Part shown: positions 45,586 through 57,277 of the stretch, piece after piece
Layout: every line of letters begins with the position of its first letter
How positions within the stretch are numbered: position 1 is the first letter of the stretch
Assembly: GCF_001463885.1 (NCBI RefSeq)
Contig: NZ_BBWQ01000025.1
Coordinates: 1 to 64,000, forward strand
Origin: Aureimonas altamirensis
GTDB taxonomy: Bacteria > Pseudomonadota > Alphaproteobacteria > Rhizobiales > Rhizobiaceae
Direction: 5' to 3'
Length of the DNA: 64,000 bases
Notes under the pieces: generated by a model
Seen by the model: the letters and a program-made list of their open reading frames with translations, nothing else
Databases searched by the model: none
Told to the model about the DNA's origin: nothing
Program-made: the position numbers and the translations under genes

Positions 45586-47289
45586 TTATTCGTCGTCGGT
45601 GCGGTTCTTCAGGGCCGCGCCGAGGATGTCGCCCAGCGAGGCGCCCGAGTCGGACGAACCGTACTGGGCAACGGCTTCCTTCTCTTCCGCGATCTGCATC
45701 GCCTTGATCGACACGCCGACGCGATGCGCCTTCTTGTCGAACTGGGTGACGCGGGCATCGACCTTCTGGCCGACCGAGAAACGCTCAGGGCGCTGCTCTT
45801 CGCGGTCGCGGCCGAGATCGGCCCGACGGATGAAGGAGGTGAGGTCCGTATCGACGATCTTGACCTCGATGCCACCCTCGTTGACCGAGGTGACCTCGCA
45901 GGTGACGACCGCACCGCGACGGATGTCGCCGGCTTCGGCAGCGTTGACGAACGGATCGCCACCGACCTGCTTCATGCCGAGGGAGATGCGCTCCTTGTCG
46001 ACGTCGACGTCGAGAACCTGCGCCTTCACAAGGTCGCCCTTGTTGAACTCCTCGATGACCTGCTCGCCAGGACGGTTCCAGTCGAGATCCGACAGGTGCA
46101 CCATGCCGTCGACGTCGCCGTCCAGGCCGATGAACAGGCCGAACTCGGTCTTGTTCTTGACCTCGCCCTCGACGATCGAGCCGACGGGGAACTGGTCGCG
46201 GAACGCTTCCCAGGGGTTCTGCAGGGTCTGCTTGAGGCCCAGCGAGATGCGGCGCTTGACCGGATCGACCTCGAGCACGACAACCTCGACCTCCTGGGAG
46301 GTGGAGAGGATCTTGCCCGGATGGACGTTCTTCTTGGTCCAGCTCATCTCCGAAACGTGGATCAGGCCTTCGATGCCCGGCTCCAGCTCGACGAACGCGC
46401 CGTAGTCGGTGATGTTCGTGACGCGGCCGGTGACCTTCACGCCCATCGGATACTTGACGCCGATGCCTTCCCAGGGATCCGCCTCGAGCTGCTTCATGCC
46501 CAGCGAGATGCGGTGCGTGTCCTGGTTGATGCGGATGATCTGCACCTTGACCGACTGGCCGATCTGCAGGATCTCGCTCGGATGGTTCACGCGGCGCCAC
46601 GCCATGTCGGTGACATGCAGCAGGCCGTCGATACCGCCGAGGTCGACGAACGCACCGTAATCGGTGATGTTCTTGACGATACCGTCGACGACCTGACCCT
46701 CTTCGAGGTTCTGGACGATCTCGGAACGCTGCTCGGCGCGGCTCTCTTCAAGCACGGTGCGGCGCGAGACGACGATATTGCCGCGGCGCTTGTCCATCTT
46801 GAGGATCTGGAACGGCTGCGGGGTGTTCATCAGCGGGCCGACGTCGCGGATCGGACGGATATCGACCTGCGAGCGCGGCAGGAAGGCCACGGCGCCATCC
46901 AGGTCGACGGTGAAGCCGCCCTTGACCTGGTTGAAGATCTGGCCTTCGACCTTTTCGCCGGCGTTGAAGCGGGCTTCGAGCTTGACCCAGCTCTCTTCGC
47001 GGCGGGCCTTGTCGCGCGACAGGACGGCCTCGCCGAGGGCGTTTTCGATGCGCTCGACATAAACTTCGACGGTGTCGCCGACGTTCAGCTCGCCATCCTT
47101 GCCCTTGGAACCGAATTCCTTCAGGGCGACGCGGCCTTCGACCTTCAGACCGGCGTCGATGACGGCCATGTCCTTTTCGATGGCGACGACCGTTCCCTTG
47201 ACCACGGTGCCTTCGGCAACGTCGTGATCGTGGAAGGACGCTTCGAGCAATGCGGCGAAATCATCGCGCGCGGTTTGTGTGTTGGACAT
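45586..47289 (-). CDS. rpsA: 30S ribosomal protein S1
   Basis: A 567-residue protein made of six S1 RNA-binding repeats; typical pieces are VKNITDYGAFVDLGGIDGLLH and VTNITDYGAFVELEPGIEGLIH, each with the S1 beta-barrel pattern. It binds mRNA leaders during initiation. ATG 47289 follows AAGGAGAACGA. The order aroA-cmk-rpsA is the widespread proteobacterial arrangement. The 263-nt gap to cmk holds no evident gene. Confidence 0.98.
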   Translation of the reverse strand: MSNTQTARDDFAALLEASFHDHDVAEGTVVKGTVVAIEKDMAVIDAGLKVEGRVALKEFGSKGKDGELNVGDTVEVYVERIENALGEAVLSRDKARREESWVKLEARFNAGEKVEGQIFNQVKGGFTVDLDGAVAFLPRSQVDIRPIRDVGPLMNTPQPFQILKMDKRRGNIVVSRRTVLEESRAEQRSEIVQNLEEGQVVDGIVKNITDYGAFVDLGGIDGLLHVTDMAWRRVNHPSEILQIGQSVKVQIIRINQDTHRISLGMKQLEADPWEGIGVKYPMGVKVTGRVTNITDYGAFVELEPGIEGLIHVSEMSWTKKNVHPGKILSTSQEVEVVVLEVDPVKRRISLGLKQTLQNPWEAFRDQFPVGSIVEGEVKNKTEFGLFIGLDGDVDGMVHLSDLDWNRPGEQVIEEFNKGDLVKAQVLDVDVDKERISLGMKQVGGDPFVNAAEAGDIRRGAVVTCEVTSVNEGGIEVKIVDTDLTSFIRRADLGRDREEQRPERFSVGQKVDARVTQFDKKAHRVGVSIKAMQIAEEKEAVAQYGSSDSGASLGDILGAALKNRTDDE

Positions 47290-47552
47290 TCGTTCTCCTT
47301 GGATGCCCGCTTGCGGAAGCGGACGCGCGCCATGGTTGGTGTTGCGTCGAACCCCTGTCCAATCCGGCTTCCCCGGTAGAGAACCCGGGAAGCGAAACCG
47401 GCGACGCCATCAAAGACGCGGCAGGCTGAAAGTCGGCGCGGTGGACCGGCCAGGAGCAGTTCTTCATTATCGTGATCGGCGGTCACTGCCTTCACAGGGA
47501 CCCGTTCCGGCCGTGCCGGTGTGGCATCGGGCATGGAACCCGAGCCATCCGC

Positions 47553-48202
47553 TCAAGATGTGGCGCGATCGATCAAACCGCAAGCCGCACGGAACGCGCT
47601 TTCTATATCCATTTCACTCGTATCCAGCAAGTGCGCGTCGGCAGCCGGTTTCAACGGTGCGGCGACGCGTCCCGCATCGCGGGTATCGCGCTCGCGCACC
47701 TCGGCCAGGATCGTCTCGTAGGACACGTCGCGCCCTTTGGCCGACAGCTCGTCCGTCCGCCGCCGCGCCCGCACCTCCGGCGACGCCGTCACGAAGATCT
47801 TCACGCGCGCGTCGGGGCAGATCACCGTGCCGATGTCGCGGCCATCCAGCACGGCGCCCTCCGGCGCCGAGGCAAAGCGCCGCTGCACATCGATCAGCGC
47901 GGCACGGACCTGCGGATGGACGGCAACGCGCGAGGCGCGCTCACCAGCCTCGCGGCCGCGCAGCGACCCATCGTCGAGCTGGTCGGTGTCCAGCGTCAGC
48001 GCGATGCGGCCCACGGCATCCGCGTCGTCGAGGTCGATGCCGCTGTCGGCCGCCAACCGTCCGACTGCGCGGTACAAGAGCCCCGTGTCCAAGTAGGGCA
48101 GGCCGTAATGCGCCGATATGCGCTTGGCCAGCGTGCCCTTGCCGGCCGCCGCCGGGCCGTCGATGGCGATGGTCAGCGGCTTTCGGGCTGCGTCGCCCGC
48201 CA

Positions 48203-48203
<1 letters not shown>
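47553..48203 (-). CDS. cmk: Cytidylate kinase
   Basis: Phosphorylates CMP and dCMP with ATP. The 216-residue protein has the P-loop IDGPAAAGKGTLAKRI at the N-terminus, followed by the PYLDTGLLYRAVG and LDGRDIGTVICPDA segments and RTDEL in the lid region. ATG 48203 overlaps the aroA stop by one nt (TGATG); a GTG one codon upstream is in frame. Translationally coupled to aroA. Confidence 0.96.
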
Positions 48204-49618
<1,415 letters not shown>

Positions 49619-49818
49619 TTATCATGCAACCCTGCGTCCCGTCACGTGGTTTGGTTCCTTTTGGCTGCGTTGGAACATGCTTTGACAAGGGCAAGGCAAG
49701 GCCGTAAGGGACCAACGATTTTTCCGGTGGGCGGCGCGCATGTGTCGGCCTTCGTCCGGGCCAGCAATCGGCCGGAACGCTCCGGCTTTCTTCCCTTCAG
49801 GATGGCAACGAGGTCAAG

Positions 49819-50247
49819 ATGGCGAAACCAGAACTCGGCACCAAACGGGTCGATCCCGAGACGGGCCGCAAATTCTACGATCTGAACAAGGATCCCATCG
49901 TCTCGCCCTTCACGGGCAAGGAATATCCCCTCTCCTTCTTCGAGGCCATCAAGGCCGCACCGTCGCGCAGCCGCGCTGCCGCTGCCCCGCGCGCGGAAGA
50001 CGAGACCGAGAACGAGAATACGGAGGTGGCCGACACCGACGAGGAGACCGTCTCGATCAACGACATCGACGAGGACGATGACAGCGGCAAGGACGATCTG
50101 CCCGACGTCGACGGCGACGATGACGACGGCATCGTGGTCGATGACGATGGCGATGACGATTCGACCTTCCTCGAGGAGGACGAGGACGAAGACGACGACA
50201 TGACCGACATCATCGGCGGCGGTCGCGACGACGAAGACGACGTCTGA
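49819..50247 (+). CDS. TIGR02300 family acidic protein
   Basis: A 142-residue protein of the alphaproteobacterial TIGR02300 family, function unknown. The conserved N-terminus MAKPELGTKRVDPETGRKFY is followed by DLNKDPIVSPFTG. The last 80 residues are extremely Asp/Glu-rich and disordered. The protein has no Cys; other members have a zinc-ribbon-like Cys pattern here, so any metal site is lost. It is divergent from aroA and lies just before tRNA-Ala. Confidence 0.9.
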   Translation: MAKPELGTKRVDPETGRKFYDLNKDPIVSPFTGKEYPLSFFEAIKAAPSRSRAAAAPRAEDETENENTEVADTDEETVSINDIDEDDDSGKDDLPDVDGDDDDGIVVDDDGDDDSTFLEEDEDEDDDMTDIIGGGRDDEDDV

Positions 50248-50377
50248 CCGGTAAAACCGGGGCGGCTGTGGAGGCCGGTGGAGAAAAAGCGACAAATAGC
50301 GCTTGATCTTCAACCGGCATTCCAATACGAAGCCGCCACACAGCGCGATGCCGGGCGGAAATCCCGGTGCTTCGCCT

Positions 50378-50453
<76 letters not shown>

Positions 50454-50460
50454 GTTTGAT

Positions 50461-50497
50461 AAAGGGCTGATCTCCAAAACAGAGATCGGCCCTTTTC
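50461..50497. terminator. Bidirectional terminator between tRNA-Ala and hslV
   Basis: A 14-bp stem AAAGGGCTGATCTC / GAGATCGGCCCTTT (one G-T pair) with loop CAAAACA is followed by TCTTTT on the plus strand; A-rich sequence on the left gives a U-tract in the other direction. It lies 8 nt after the tRNA and abuts the hslV stop. Confidence 0.92.
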
Positions 50498-50499
50498 TT

Positions 50500-51063
50500 T
50501 TACGCCTCGTCGAGGCTCTCCAGCACGACATTGTCATTGGTGTAGATGCAGATTTCGGCCGCGATGCGCATGGCGCGCCGGGCGATCTCCTCTGCCGACA
50601 GGTCCGTTTCGGCCAGCGCCCGGGCTGCGGCCAGCGCATAATTGCCGCCCGAGCCGATGGCGATGACGCCGCCTTCCGGCTCCAGCACGTCGCCATTGCC
50701 CGTCAGCGTCAGGGTGACGCTCTTGTCGGCCACGATCATCATGGCCTCCAGGCGCCGCAGATAGCGGTCGGTGCGCCAGTCCTTCGCCAGTTCCACGCAG
50801 GCGCGCATGAGCTGGTCCGGATACTGCTCCAGCTTGCCTTCCAGGCGCTCCAGCAGCGTGAAGGCGTCCGCGGTGGCGCCGGCGAAGCCGGCGATCACCT
50901 GGCCGCCCTTGCCGATGCGCCGCACCTTGCGCGCATTGCCCTTCATGACCGTATTGCCGAGCGATACCTGCCCGTCGCCCGCCACGACCACCTTGCCGCC
51001 CTTGCGCACCGTCACGATCGTCGTGCCGTACATCTTGGCCGGATCGTGCTGTTCCATACTCAT
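50500..51063 (-). CDS. hslV: ATP-dependent protease subunit HslV (ClpQ)
   Basis: The peptidase ring of the HslVU protease. In the 187-residue sequence the nucleophile Thr is Thr14 in YGTTIVTVR, exposed after removal of the propeptide. [21 protein letters not shown]-like ([10 protein letters not shown]) and [16 protein letters not shown] are conserved. It is divergent from hisB, while its partner hslU lies 6.2 kb away at 57278, so the two subunits are not in one operon here. Confidence 0.97.
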   Translation of the reverse strand: MSMEQHDPAKMYGTTIVTVRKGGKVVVAGDGQVSLGNTVMKGNARKVRRIGKGGQVIAGFAGATADAFTLLERLEGKLEQYPDQLMRACVELAKDWRTDRYLRRLEAMMIVADKSVTLTLTGNGDVLEPEGGVIAIGSGGNYALAAARALAETDLSAEEIARRAMRIAAEICIYTNDNVVLESLDEA

Positions 51064-51225
51064 TGTCGCCGATTCCTTGTGTCATGCGCCGCCTGGGCGG
51101 CTCTTTGCCCGCTCATATGGGTGGCAGCGGCGGCGCGCGCAAACCGGCGCGTACGGCCGGGGTTTCCTCGCAGCCCGGTTTGGCCTACAGGATCGCCCAT
51201 CGACAGCGTTAAGGGACAGGCGGTC

Positions 51226-51834
51226 ATGGGCGACACGGCCGGGCGGCGCGATGCAGCGATCGAGCGCACCACGAAGGAAACTGCCATCCGCGTTCGGGTG
51301 GAGATCGATGGACAGGGGCGCGCCGACGTCGCCACCGGCGTCGGCTTCTTCGACCATATGCTCGATCATCTCGCCCGCCATTCGCTGATGAACCTGACCG
51401 TGGCCGCCGAGGGCGACCTGCATGTCGACGATCATCACACGGTCGAGGATGTCGGCATCGCGCTGGGTCAGGCCCTTCGCAAGGCCATGGGAGAGCGACG
51501 GGGCATCCGGCGCTACGCCTCGCTGGACCTGGCCATGGACGAATGCCTCACGCGGGCTGCCGTCGATGTGTCCGGCCGGCCCTTCCTGGTGTTCCGCACC
51601 CGGTTCACCGCCGAAAAGATCGGCACCTTCGACACGCAGCTCGTCCGCGAGTTCTTCCAGGCGCTGGCGCAGAACGCCGGGCTGACGCTGCATATCGAGA
51701 CGCTGTACGGCGACAATGCCCATCACATAGCCGAAACCTGCTTCAAGGCGGTTGCCCGCGTGCTGGGCGATGCGCTGGCCATCGATCCGCGACAGGCCGA
51801 CCTGATCCCTTCTACCAAAGGGGTTCTGGCCTGA
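51226..51834 (+). CDS. hisB: Imidazoleglycerol-phosphate dehydratase
   Basis: Seventh step of histidine synthesis. The 202-residue monofunctional enzyme has the manganese-binding histidine motifs [13 protein letters not shown] and [14 protein letters not shown], and [18 protein letters not shown] 51226 is chosen; a much longer open frame upstream crosses hslV and the tRNA region and is shadow. It begins the hisB-DUF2628-hisH-hisA-hisF-hisE-coaA run. Confidence 0.96.
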   Translation: MGDTAGRRDAAIERTTKETAIRVRVEIDGQGRADVATGVGFFDHMLDHLARHSLMNLTVAAEGDLHVDDHHTVEDVGIALGQALRKAMGERRGIRRYASLDLAMDECLTRAAVDVSGRPFLVFRTRFTAEKIGTFDTQLVREFFQALAQNAGLTLHIETLYGDNAHHIAETCFKAVARVLGDALAIDPRQADLIPSTKGVLA

Positions 51835-51835
51835 G

Positions 51836-52285
51836 ATGACGCGCTTCGTTGTCATGGACCCGCCGTCGCGCCGACCCGCGGCCGAAACCGTCTTCGTGCG
51901 CGACCGGTTCTCCTGGCTGGCCCTGCTGTTTCCATTCGTCTGGCTGTTGTGGAACCGCCTCTGGCTGGCGACCATCGGCTTCGTCGCGGCATCGGCTGCG
52001 GTGGCGTTCGCCTTTCGCGCCTTAGGCTCCGGCTATACGCAATTCGCCATCCTGGCGCTCTGCGCCCTCGTCGCCCTCGAAGGGCCGGCATGGCGCCTGG
52101 CGAAGCTCAGACGCCTCGGCTACAGGGAAGCCGCGATCCTGAATGCCGACAGCCTCGACGATGCCGAGCGCATCTACGCGGAAGGCGCCGCAAAGGACGC
52201 GCCGGCCCGGCCAATGGCGCTGACGCCGGCCGGCCGGCAGGCCGCGCGGGCGGTGCGCACGCTGCTCGACCCCATCGGAGGCTGA
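51836..52285 (+). CDS. DUF2628 small membrane protein in the his operon
   Basis: A 149-residue protein with two or three hydrophobic segments ([15 protein letters not shown] and [19 protein letters not shown]). The start PFVRDRFSW-like ([15 protein letters not shown]) segment is typical of DUF2628. The C-terminal half is cytoplasmic and Ala/Arg-rich. It starts one nt after the hisB stop. Function is unknown; this place between hisB and hisH is common in rhizobia. Confidence 0.85.
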   Translation: MTRFVVMDPPSRRPAAETVFVRDRFSWLALLFPFVWLLWNRLWLATIGFVAASAAVAFAFRALGSGYTQFAILALCALVALEGPAWRLAKLRRLGYREAAILNADSLDDAERIYAEGAAKDAPARPMALTPAGRQAARAVRTLLDPIGG

Positions 52286-52292
52286 ACCAGCC

Positions 52293-52946
52293 ATGCAAAC
52301 CGTCGCCATCATCGACTACGGGTCGGGAAACCTCCGATCGGCGGTTAAGGCTTTCGAGCGGGCCGCATCCGATAACGGTATCGATGCCCGGATATCCCTG
52401 ACGAACGAACCCGAGCATGTGCGGTCTGCCGACCGCATCGTGCTGCCGGGCGTCGGAGCCTATGCCGACTGCCGGTCCGGGCTCGATTCGGTGCCCGGCA
52501 TGGTCGAGGCCCTGCGCGACGCGGTCGAGCGCCGCGAAACGCCGTTCCTGGGCATCTGCGTCGGCATGCAGCTTATGTCGGAACGCGGCCTGGAGAAAAC
52601 CATCACGACGGGCCTTGGTTGGATCGCCGGCGATGTGGAGCCCATCGTTCCGGCCGATCCGACGCTGAAGATCCCGCAGATCGGCTGGAACACGATAGAC
52701 GCCTCGTCCGACCACGCCCTCCTGGCCGGCATTCCCACCGGGCCCGAAGGGCTCCACGCCTATTTCGTGCATTCCTATCATCTTGTTTCGGCCCGGCCGG
52801 CGCAGGTGATTGCCACGGCCGACTACGGCGGCCCCGTCACCGCCATGGTGGCCGAGGGCAACAAGGCGGGCGTGCAGTTTCACCCTGAAAAGAGCCAGGC
52901 ACTCGGCCTGGCGCTCATCGCCAACTTCCTGGCCTGGAGGCCCTGA
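52293..52946 (+). CDS. hisH: Imidazole glycerol phosphate synthase, glutamine amidotransferase subunit
   Basis: Supplies ammonia to HisF. The 217-residue class I amidotransferase has [10 protein letters not shown] at the start, the nucleophile Cys in [11 protein letters not shown], and the His-Glu pair in QFHPEKSQ. It begins 7 nt after DUF2628 and its stop abuts the hisA start. Confidence 0.97.
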   Translation: MQTVAIIDYGSGNLRSAVKAFERAASDNGIDARISLTNEPEHVRSADRIVLPGVGAYADCRSGLDSVPGMVEALRDAVERRETPFLGICVGMQLMSERGLEKTITTGLGWIAGDVEPIVPADPTLKIPQIGWNTIDASSDHALLAGIPTGPEGLHAYFVHSYHLVSARPAQVIATADYGGPVTAMVAEGNKAGVQFHPEKSQALGLALIANFLAWRP

Positions 52947-53678
52947 ATGCCTCATCTCTTTCCGGCAATCGACCTGAAGGACGGCCAGTGCGTGCGGCTG
53001 AAGCTCGGCCACATGGACCAGGCCACCGTCTATAACGACGATCCTGCCGCCCAGGCGCGCGCCTTCCGCGACCAGGGCTTCGCCCATCTCCATGTCGTGG
53101 ACCTGAATGGCGCCTTCGAGGGACGCTCGGTCAACGGTTCGGCGGTGGACGCCATTTTGGCGGCGGTGGGCGGCGATGTCCGTGTGCAGCTCGGCGGCGG
53201 TATCCGCAGCATCGACGCCGTGGAAAGCTGGCTTGCGCGCGGCCTGTCCCGCGTCATCCTGGGCACCGTTGCGGTACGCCGGCCCGATCTGGTGCGCGAG
53301 GCCGCACGGCTGTTTCCCGGCCGTGTCGCCGTCGGCATCGATGCGCGCGGCGGCAAGGTGGCAGTGGAAGGCTGGGCCGAAGCATCCGAACTGGACGTGA
53401 CCACATTGGCGCGCGCCTTCGAGGATGCCGGCGTGTCGGCCATCATCTACACCGATATCGACCGGGACGGCATCCTGGCCGGCATCAACTGGCCGGCCAC
53501 GATCGATCTTGCCAATACGGTGCGCATTCCGGTCATCGCCTCCGGGGGCCTCGCCTCGATGGCCGATATCGAGCGCCTTGCCGCGCCGGACGCCGCCGTT
53601 CTGGAGGGGGCCATCTCCGGCAGGGCGCTGTATGACGGGCGTATCGACGTTGCCGAGGCCCTGCGCATCTTGCGGTAA
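52947..53678 (+). CDS. hisA: ProFAR isomerase (HisA)
   Basis: Isomerises ProFAR to PRFAR. The 243-residue (beta-alpha)8 barrel has the catalytic Asp in [26 protein letters not shown] and the second Asp in [13 protein letters not shown] directly follows the hisH stop. Confidence 0.97.
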   Translation: MPHLFPAIDLKDGQCVRLKLGHMDQATVYNDDPAAQARAFRDQGFAHLHVVDLNGAFEGRSVNGSAVDAILAAVGGDVRVQLGGGIRSIDAVESWLARGLSRVILGTVAVRRPDLVREAARLFPGRVAVGIDARGGKVAVEGWAEASELDVTTLARAFEDAGVSAIIYTDIDRDGILAGINWPATIDLANTVRIPVIASGGLASMADIERLAAPDAAVLEGAISGRALYDGRIDVAEALRILR

Positions 53679-53735
53679 ACCGTCCGGAAGGCGCATAAGC
53701 GGCTGACGGAGATCAGAAAGCGGAACCCACGTCAC

Positions 53736-54518
53736 GTGAGCCTGAAAAGCCGGATCATCCCCTGCCTCGACGTCAAGGACGGCCGTGTCGTGAAGGGGGT
53801 CAACTTCGTCGACCTCATCGATGCGGGCGACCCGGTCGAGGCGGCGCGCGCCTATGACGCCGCCGGAGCGGACGAGCTCTGCTTCCTCGACATCACCGCC
53901 TCGTCGGATGGACGCGACACGCTGTACGACGTCGTGGCGCGCACCGCAGAGGCCTGCTTCATGCCGGTGACGGTGGGTGGAGGCGTACGCGAGGTGGCCG
54001 ATATCCGGCGTCTGCTGCTGGCCGGCGCCGACAAGGTGTCCATCAATACCGCAGCCGTGAAGCGACCTGAATTCGTAGCCGAGGCGGCCGACAAGTTCGG
54101 CAATCAGTGCATCGTCGTCGCCATCGACGCCAAGCGCGTCTCCACCGGCGACGAGGCCCCGCGCTGGGAAATCTTCACGCATGGCGGGCGCGAGCGCACC
54201 GGCATCGACGCGGTGGATTTCGCGCGGCGCGTCACCGCTCTCGGGGCGGGAGAGCTGCTGCTGACATCGATGGACAGGGACGGCACCAAGGCCGGGTTCG
54301 ACATCGCACTCACCCGGGCCGTGGCCGACGCCGTGAGCGTGCCGGTGATCGCTTCCGGTGGCGTCGGCACGCTGGACCATCTGGTGGACGGCATCCGCGA
54401 GGGGCATGCGACGGCAGTGCTTGCGGCGTCGATCTTCCACTTCGGCACCTATTCGATCGGCGAGGCCAAGCACCATATGGCTGCGGCCGGCCTGTCGATG
54501 CGCCTGGACGGACATTGA
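53736..54518 (+). CDS. hisF: Imidazole glycerol phosphate synthase, cyclase subunit
   Basis: Closes the imidazole ring and releases AICAR, in complex with HisH. The 260-residue barrel has the catalytic Asp in [16 protein letters not shown] and the second in VVAIDAKRV, with the GGGVRE phosphate loop. The start is GTG. It is 57 nt downstream of hisA, the largest gap in the his run, with no terminator seen. Confidence 0.97.
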   Translation: MSLKSRIIPCLDVKDGRVVKGVNFVDLIDAGDPVEAARAYDAAGADELCFLDITASSDGRDTLYDVVARTAEACFMPVTVGGGVREVADIRRLLLAGADKVSINTAAVKRPEFVAEAADKFGNQCIVVAIDAKRVSTGDEAPRWEIFTHGGRERTGIDAVDFARRVTALGAGELLLTSMDRDGTKAGFDIALTRAVADAVSVPVIASGGVGTLDHLVDGIREGHATAVLAASIFHFGTYSIGEAKHHMAAAGLSMRLDGH

Positions 54519-54522
54519 AACG

Positions 54523-54852
54523 ATGACGACGGAATTCACGCTGCGCGACCTCGAGGCGCGCGTCCGCGAGCGGGCGTCGAGCGACGACCCATCCTCCTAT
54601 ACCGCAAAGCTTGCGGCGCGCGGCATGCCGAAGGTGGCGCAGAAGCTCGGTGAAGAGGCAGTCGAGACGGTCATCGCGGCGCTGCAGGAAAGCGACGCGG
54701 CGTTGACGGGCGAGGCCGCCGACCTGCTCTACCATCTCATGGTGCTGCTGCACCTGCGCGGTATCCCGCTGGCGGCCGTGGAGGCCGAGCTGGCCCGCCG
54801 CACGGCGCAGACAGGCCTGGAAGAAAAGGCCGCGCGCGGGGCGCAGACCTGA
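54523..54852 (+). CDS. hisE: Phosphoribosyl-ATP pyrophosphohydrolase
   Basis: Second step of histidine synthesis. The 109-residue all-alpha protein is of the MazG-like type, with [18 protein letters not shown] and [13 protein letters not shown] holding the metal-binding Glu and Asp residues. It is monofunctional; hisI is not in the window. It begins 4 nt after hisF and ends 2 nt before coaA. Confidence 0.95.
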   Translation: MTTEFTLRDLEARVRERASSDDPSSYTAKLAARGMPKVAQKLGEEAVETVIAALQESDAALTGEAADLLYHLMVLLHLRGIPLAAVEAELARRTAQTGLEEKAARGAQT

Positions 54853-54854
54853 CC

Positions 54855-55811
54855 ATGGACCAGATGTCGCCCTCGGGCCTGTCGCCCTATCGCTTCTATT
54901 CGGCCCAGGAATGGGGTGGTTTCCGCGCCGACGAGCGGCTGACGCTGACCGCCGAGGAAGTGAACCGGCTGCGCTCGATGGGCGACGCGATCGACCTCGA
55001 CGAGGTGGCGCGCATCTACCTCCCGATCTCGCGGCTCTTGTCGTCGCATGTCGAGTCGATGCAGCTGCTGTTCCGGGAACGGCAGCGCTTCCTGCGCCGT
55101 CCGGAACTGCGCAAGACCCCGTTCATCATCGGCATCGCGGGGTCGGTCTCGGTCGGCAAATCGACCACGGCGCGTATCCTGAAGGAATTGCTGGCCCGCT
55201 GGCCGAGTTCGCCGAAGGTGGACCTGATAACCACCGACGGTTTCCTCTACCCGAATGCGGTGCTGGAAGCCGAGGGCCTGATGCAGCGCAAGGGCTTTCC
55301 GGAAAGCTACGATGTCGGCGCCATCCTGCGCTTTCTGTCGGACATCAAGGCCGGTGCACCGGAGGTGCGGGCGCCCGTCTATTCGCATTTCCACTACGAT
55401 GTGATGCGGGGCGAGACGATCACGGTCGACCGGCCGGACATTCTGATCTTCGAGGGGCTGAACGTCCTGCAGGTGCGCGAGATGCCGAAGGACGGAAAGG
55501 CGGTGCCTTTCGTCTCCGACTTCTTCGATCATTCCATCTATATCGACGCCGACGAGGCCGACCTGCGCCGCTGGTACGTCTCGCGCTTCATGAAGCTGCG
55601 CGAGACCGCATTCCGGCAGGAAGGCTCGTTCTTCCATCGCTATTCGAAGGTTTCGCATGACGAGGCGCTGGTGATCGCCGAAGGTCTGTGGAGCAACATC
55701 AACGCACGCAACCTCTATGAAAATATCCTGCCGACACGCCCCCGCGCCGACCTGATCCTGCGCAAGGGCGGGCTGCACCGCGTCGAGCAGGTCGCCTTGC
55801 GGAAGATCTGA
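54855..55811 (+). CDS. coaA: Type I pantothenate kinase
   Basis: First step of coenzyme A synthesis. The 318-residue kinase has Walker [15 protein letters not shown] near residue 95, TTDGFLYPN, and FEGLNVLQ typical of CoaA. The start follows hisE at once, so it is cotranscribed with the his genes, a frequent rhizobial order. Confidence 0.96.
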   Translation: MDQMSPSGLSPYRFYSAQEWGGFRADERLTLTAEEVNRLRSMGDAIDLDEVARIYLPISRLLSSHVESMQLLFRERQRFLRRPELRKTPFIIGIAGSVSVGKSTTARILKELLARWPSSPKVDLITTDGFLYPNAVLEAEGLMQRKGFPESYDVGAILRFLSDIKAGAPEVRAPVYSHFHYDVMRGETITVDRPDILIFEGLNVLQVREMPKDGKAVPFVSDFFDHSIYIDADEADLRRWYVSRFMKLRETAFRQEGSFFHRYSKVSHDEALVIAEGLWSNINARNLYENILPTRPRADLILRKGGLHRVEQVALRKI

Positions 55812-55814
55812 TTC

Positions 55815-56300
55815 ATGAAACGTCCGTCCGTCCTGTTCGTCTGCCTTGGCAATATCTGCCGCTCGCCGCTGGCCGAGTTCGCCTTTCGCGCGGCGGCGGA
55901 GCGCGCCGGGCTGGACGCCGACATCGAATCCGCCGGCACCGGCACCTACCATCTCGGCTACGCACCCGACCCGCGTGCCCAGGCCGTGGCGCGCAAGGCG
56001 GGGCTGGACATGGCGGCCAAGCGTGCGCGCCGCGTGACGCCGGACGACTTCAGGCGTTTCACCCATATCGTGGCGATGGACACCGAAAACTTCTCCGACC
56101 TTGAGGCCATGCGGCCCAAAAGCGCGACAGCCGAATTGTCGATGCTGCTCGACCATGTTCCCGGCCGCAAGGGCGAGCCCATCGCAGACCCGTATTATGG
56201 CGATGCCGGCGGCTTCGACACCACCTGGAACGACGTCACAGCCGGCGCAGAGGCGCTCGTTGCGCATTTGCAGAGAGATCAAGGCGCGCAGAGCCGGTAG
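55815..56300 (+). CDS. Low-molecular-weight protein-tyrosine phosphatase
   Basis: A 161-residue cysteine phosphatase. The P-loop CLGNICRSP supplies Cys10 and Arg16, and the general acid Asp is in the IADPYYGD segment. Substrates are not predictable; in bacteria such enzymes often act on exopolysaccharide kinases or arsenate. It follows coaA by 3 nt and ends 15 nt before the convergent luxR-type gene. Confidence 0.93.
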   Translation: MKRPSVLFVCLGNICRSPLAEFAFRAAAERAGLDADIESAGTGTYHLGYAPDPRAQAVARKAGLDMAAKRARRVTPDDFRRFTHIVAMDTENFSDLEAMRPKSATAELSMLLDHVPGRKGEPIADPYYGDAGGFDTTWNDVTAGAEALVAHLQRDQGAQSR

Positions 56301-56315
56301 GGCCTGGGCGTCAGC

Positions 56316-57068
56316 CTAGCTGAGATAGCCGAGCTGCGCGGCCATCGCCACCGCATGGGTGCGGTTGGCGGCGTTCATCTTGCGGGTCGCCGATGCCAGA
56401 TGCTGCGATACCGTATGCTCCGAGACGCCGAGGCTCTGTCCGATCTCGGACGAAGTCTTTCCCAGCATGGCCAGCCGCAGGCAATCCATCTCGCGGTGCG
56501 ACAAGGGGTTGTTGGAGCGGTTCTCCTCCAGCCGGCAAGCCGACAGGATTCCGAACAGAGTGAACGTCAGGCAGTGCAGTTCGGTGCGCGCTGCGATGTC
56601 CGATGCCGGCTGCGTGCCGCCGAAGACGCCGGCACCCTGCAGCCCGCCGGGGCCATGGACAGGCAGGAACAGGCCATGCACATGCCCGCACGACAACAGG
56701 AAGCTGACCGTTTCGTCGGCGGGCTCGCCGCCGCCCGGCGTGTAGCCGAAGAGACTTTCGATATCCCAGACGAAGGGCGATGGATCGGCCTTCAGCGCAC
56801 GCATGACCGGAGAATAGCGCCCGAGGCCGAGCCGTTCGAAGCCATCGCGGAACGGATCGCTCCAGTTGCTGGCGACCGCACGCAACTCGCCCTGCCCTGT
56901 TTCGGTGCCCTGGAAGACGGACAGGGCGCCATGCGTGAAACCGTAGGCATGGCAGAGGCGGCCCAGCACGCGCGATACGTCCGACGCGGCCCACGGCCAC
57001 GGCATGTCCAGCATGTCGCTCAGTGCCTGGCTTGCTGCGGCTGACGCCCTGCCTTCGTCGAACGGCAT
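56316..57068 (-). CDS. Solo LuxR-family transcriptional regulator
   Basis: A 250-residue protein with an autoinducer-binding-like N-terminal domain and a C-terminal LuxR helix-turn-helix (LSHREMDCLRLAMLGKTSSE, then GVSEHTVSQHLASATRKM). In the ligand domain NWSDPFRDGF and YSPVMRAL replace parts of the usual Trp/Tyr/Asp set, while PFVWD keeps a Trp. No luxI synthase is nearby. ATG 57068 (MPFDEG) is preferred; a frame extends 61 codons upstream. It is divergent from hslU. Confidence 0.86.
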   Translation of the reverse strand: MPFDEGRASAAASQALSDMLDMPWPWAASDVSRVLGRLCHAYGFTHGALSVFQGTETGQGELRAVASNWSDPFRDGFERLGLGRYSPVMRALKADPSPFVWDIESLFGYTPGGGEPADETVSFLLSCGHVHGLFLPVHGPGGLQGAGVFGGTQPASDIAARTELHCLTFTLFGILSACRLEENRSNNPLSHREMDCLRLAMLGKTSSEIGQSLGVSEHTVSQHLASATRKMNAANRTHAVAMAAQLGYLS

Positions 57069-57277
57069 GCCGGTTCCTTCGTTGCCCCAGAATCTGACCT
57101 TAAGCGCGATCGGGTGCCGAATGAATCGGCATCGCACCATCCGTCCGCTCATACCCAGCTTTTTGAGGCCATTTTGGGTGGGCGCGGCCCTGCCATTGGT
57201 AAAATTCGGTTCGTGTCCCCATCTGTCGTCCGACAGGCCCGGCCGGGCCATCTCAATTTCCGGACAAGCGAAAGATC

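Noticed and set aside
45568-47379. A 603-codon open frame opposite rpsA
   Set aside because: It repeats the periodicity of the S1 domains in antisense and shows Asp/Leu/Arg-rich low-complexity sequence without motifs.
47290-47552. Possible small gene or RNA in the 263-nt gap between cmk and rpsA
   Set aside because: Short frames here lack ribosome sites and family features, and no clear hairpin with a U-tract was found; it probably holds only the rpsA promoter and leader.
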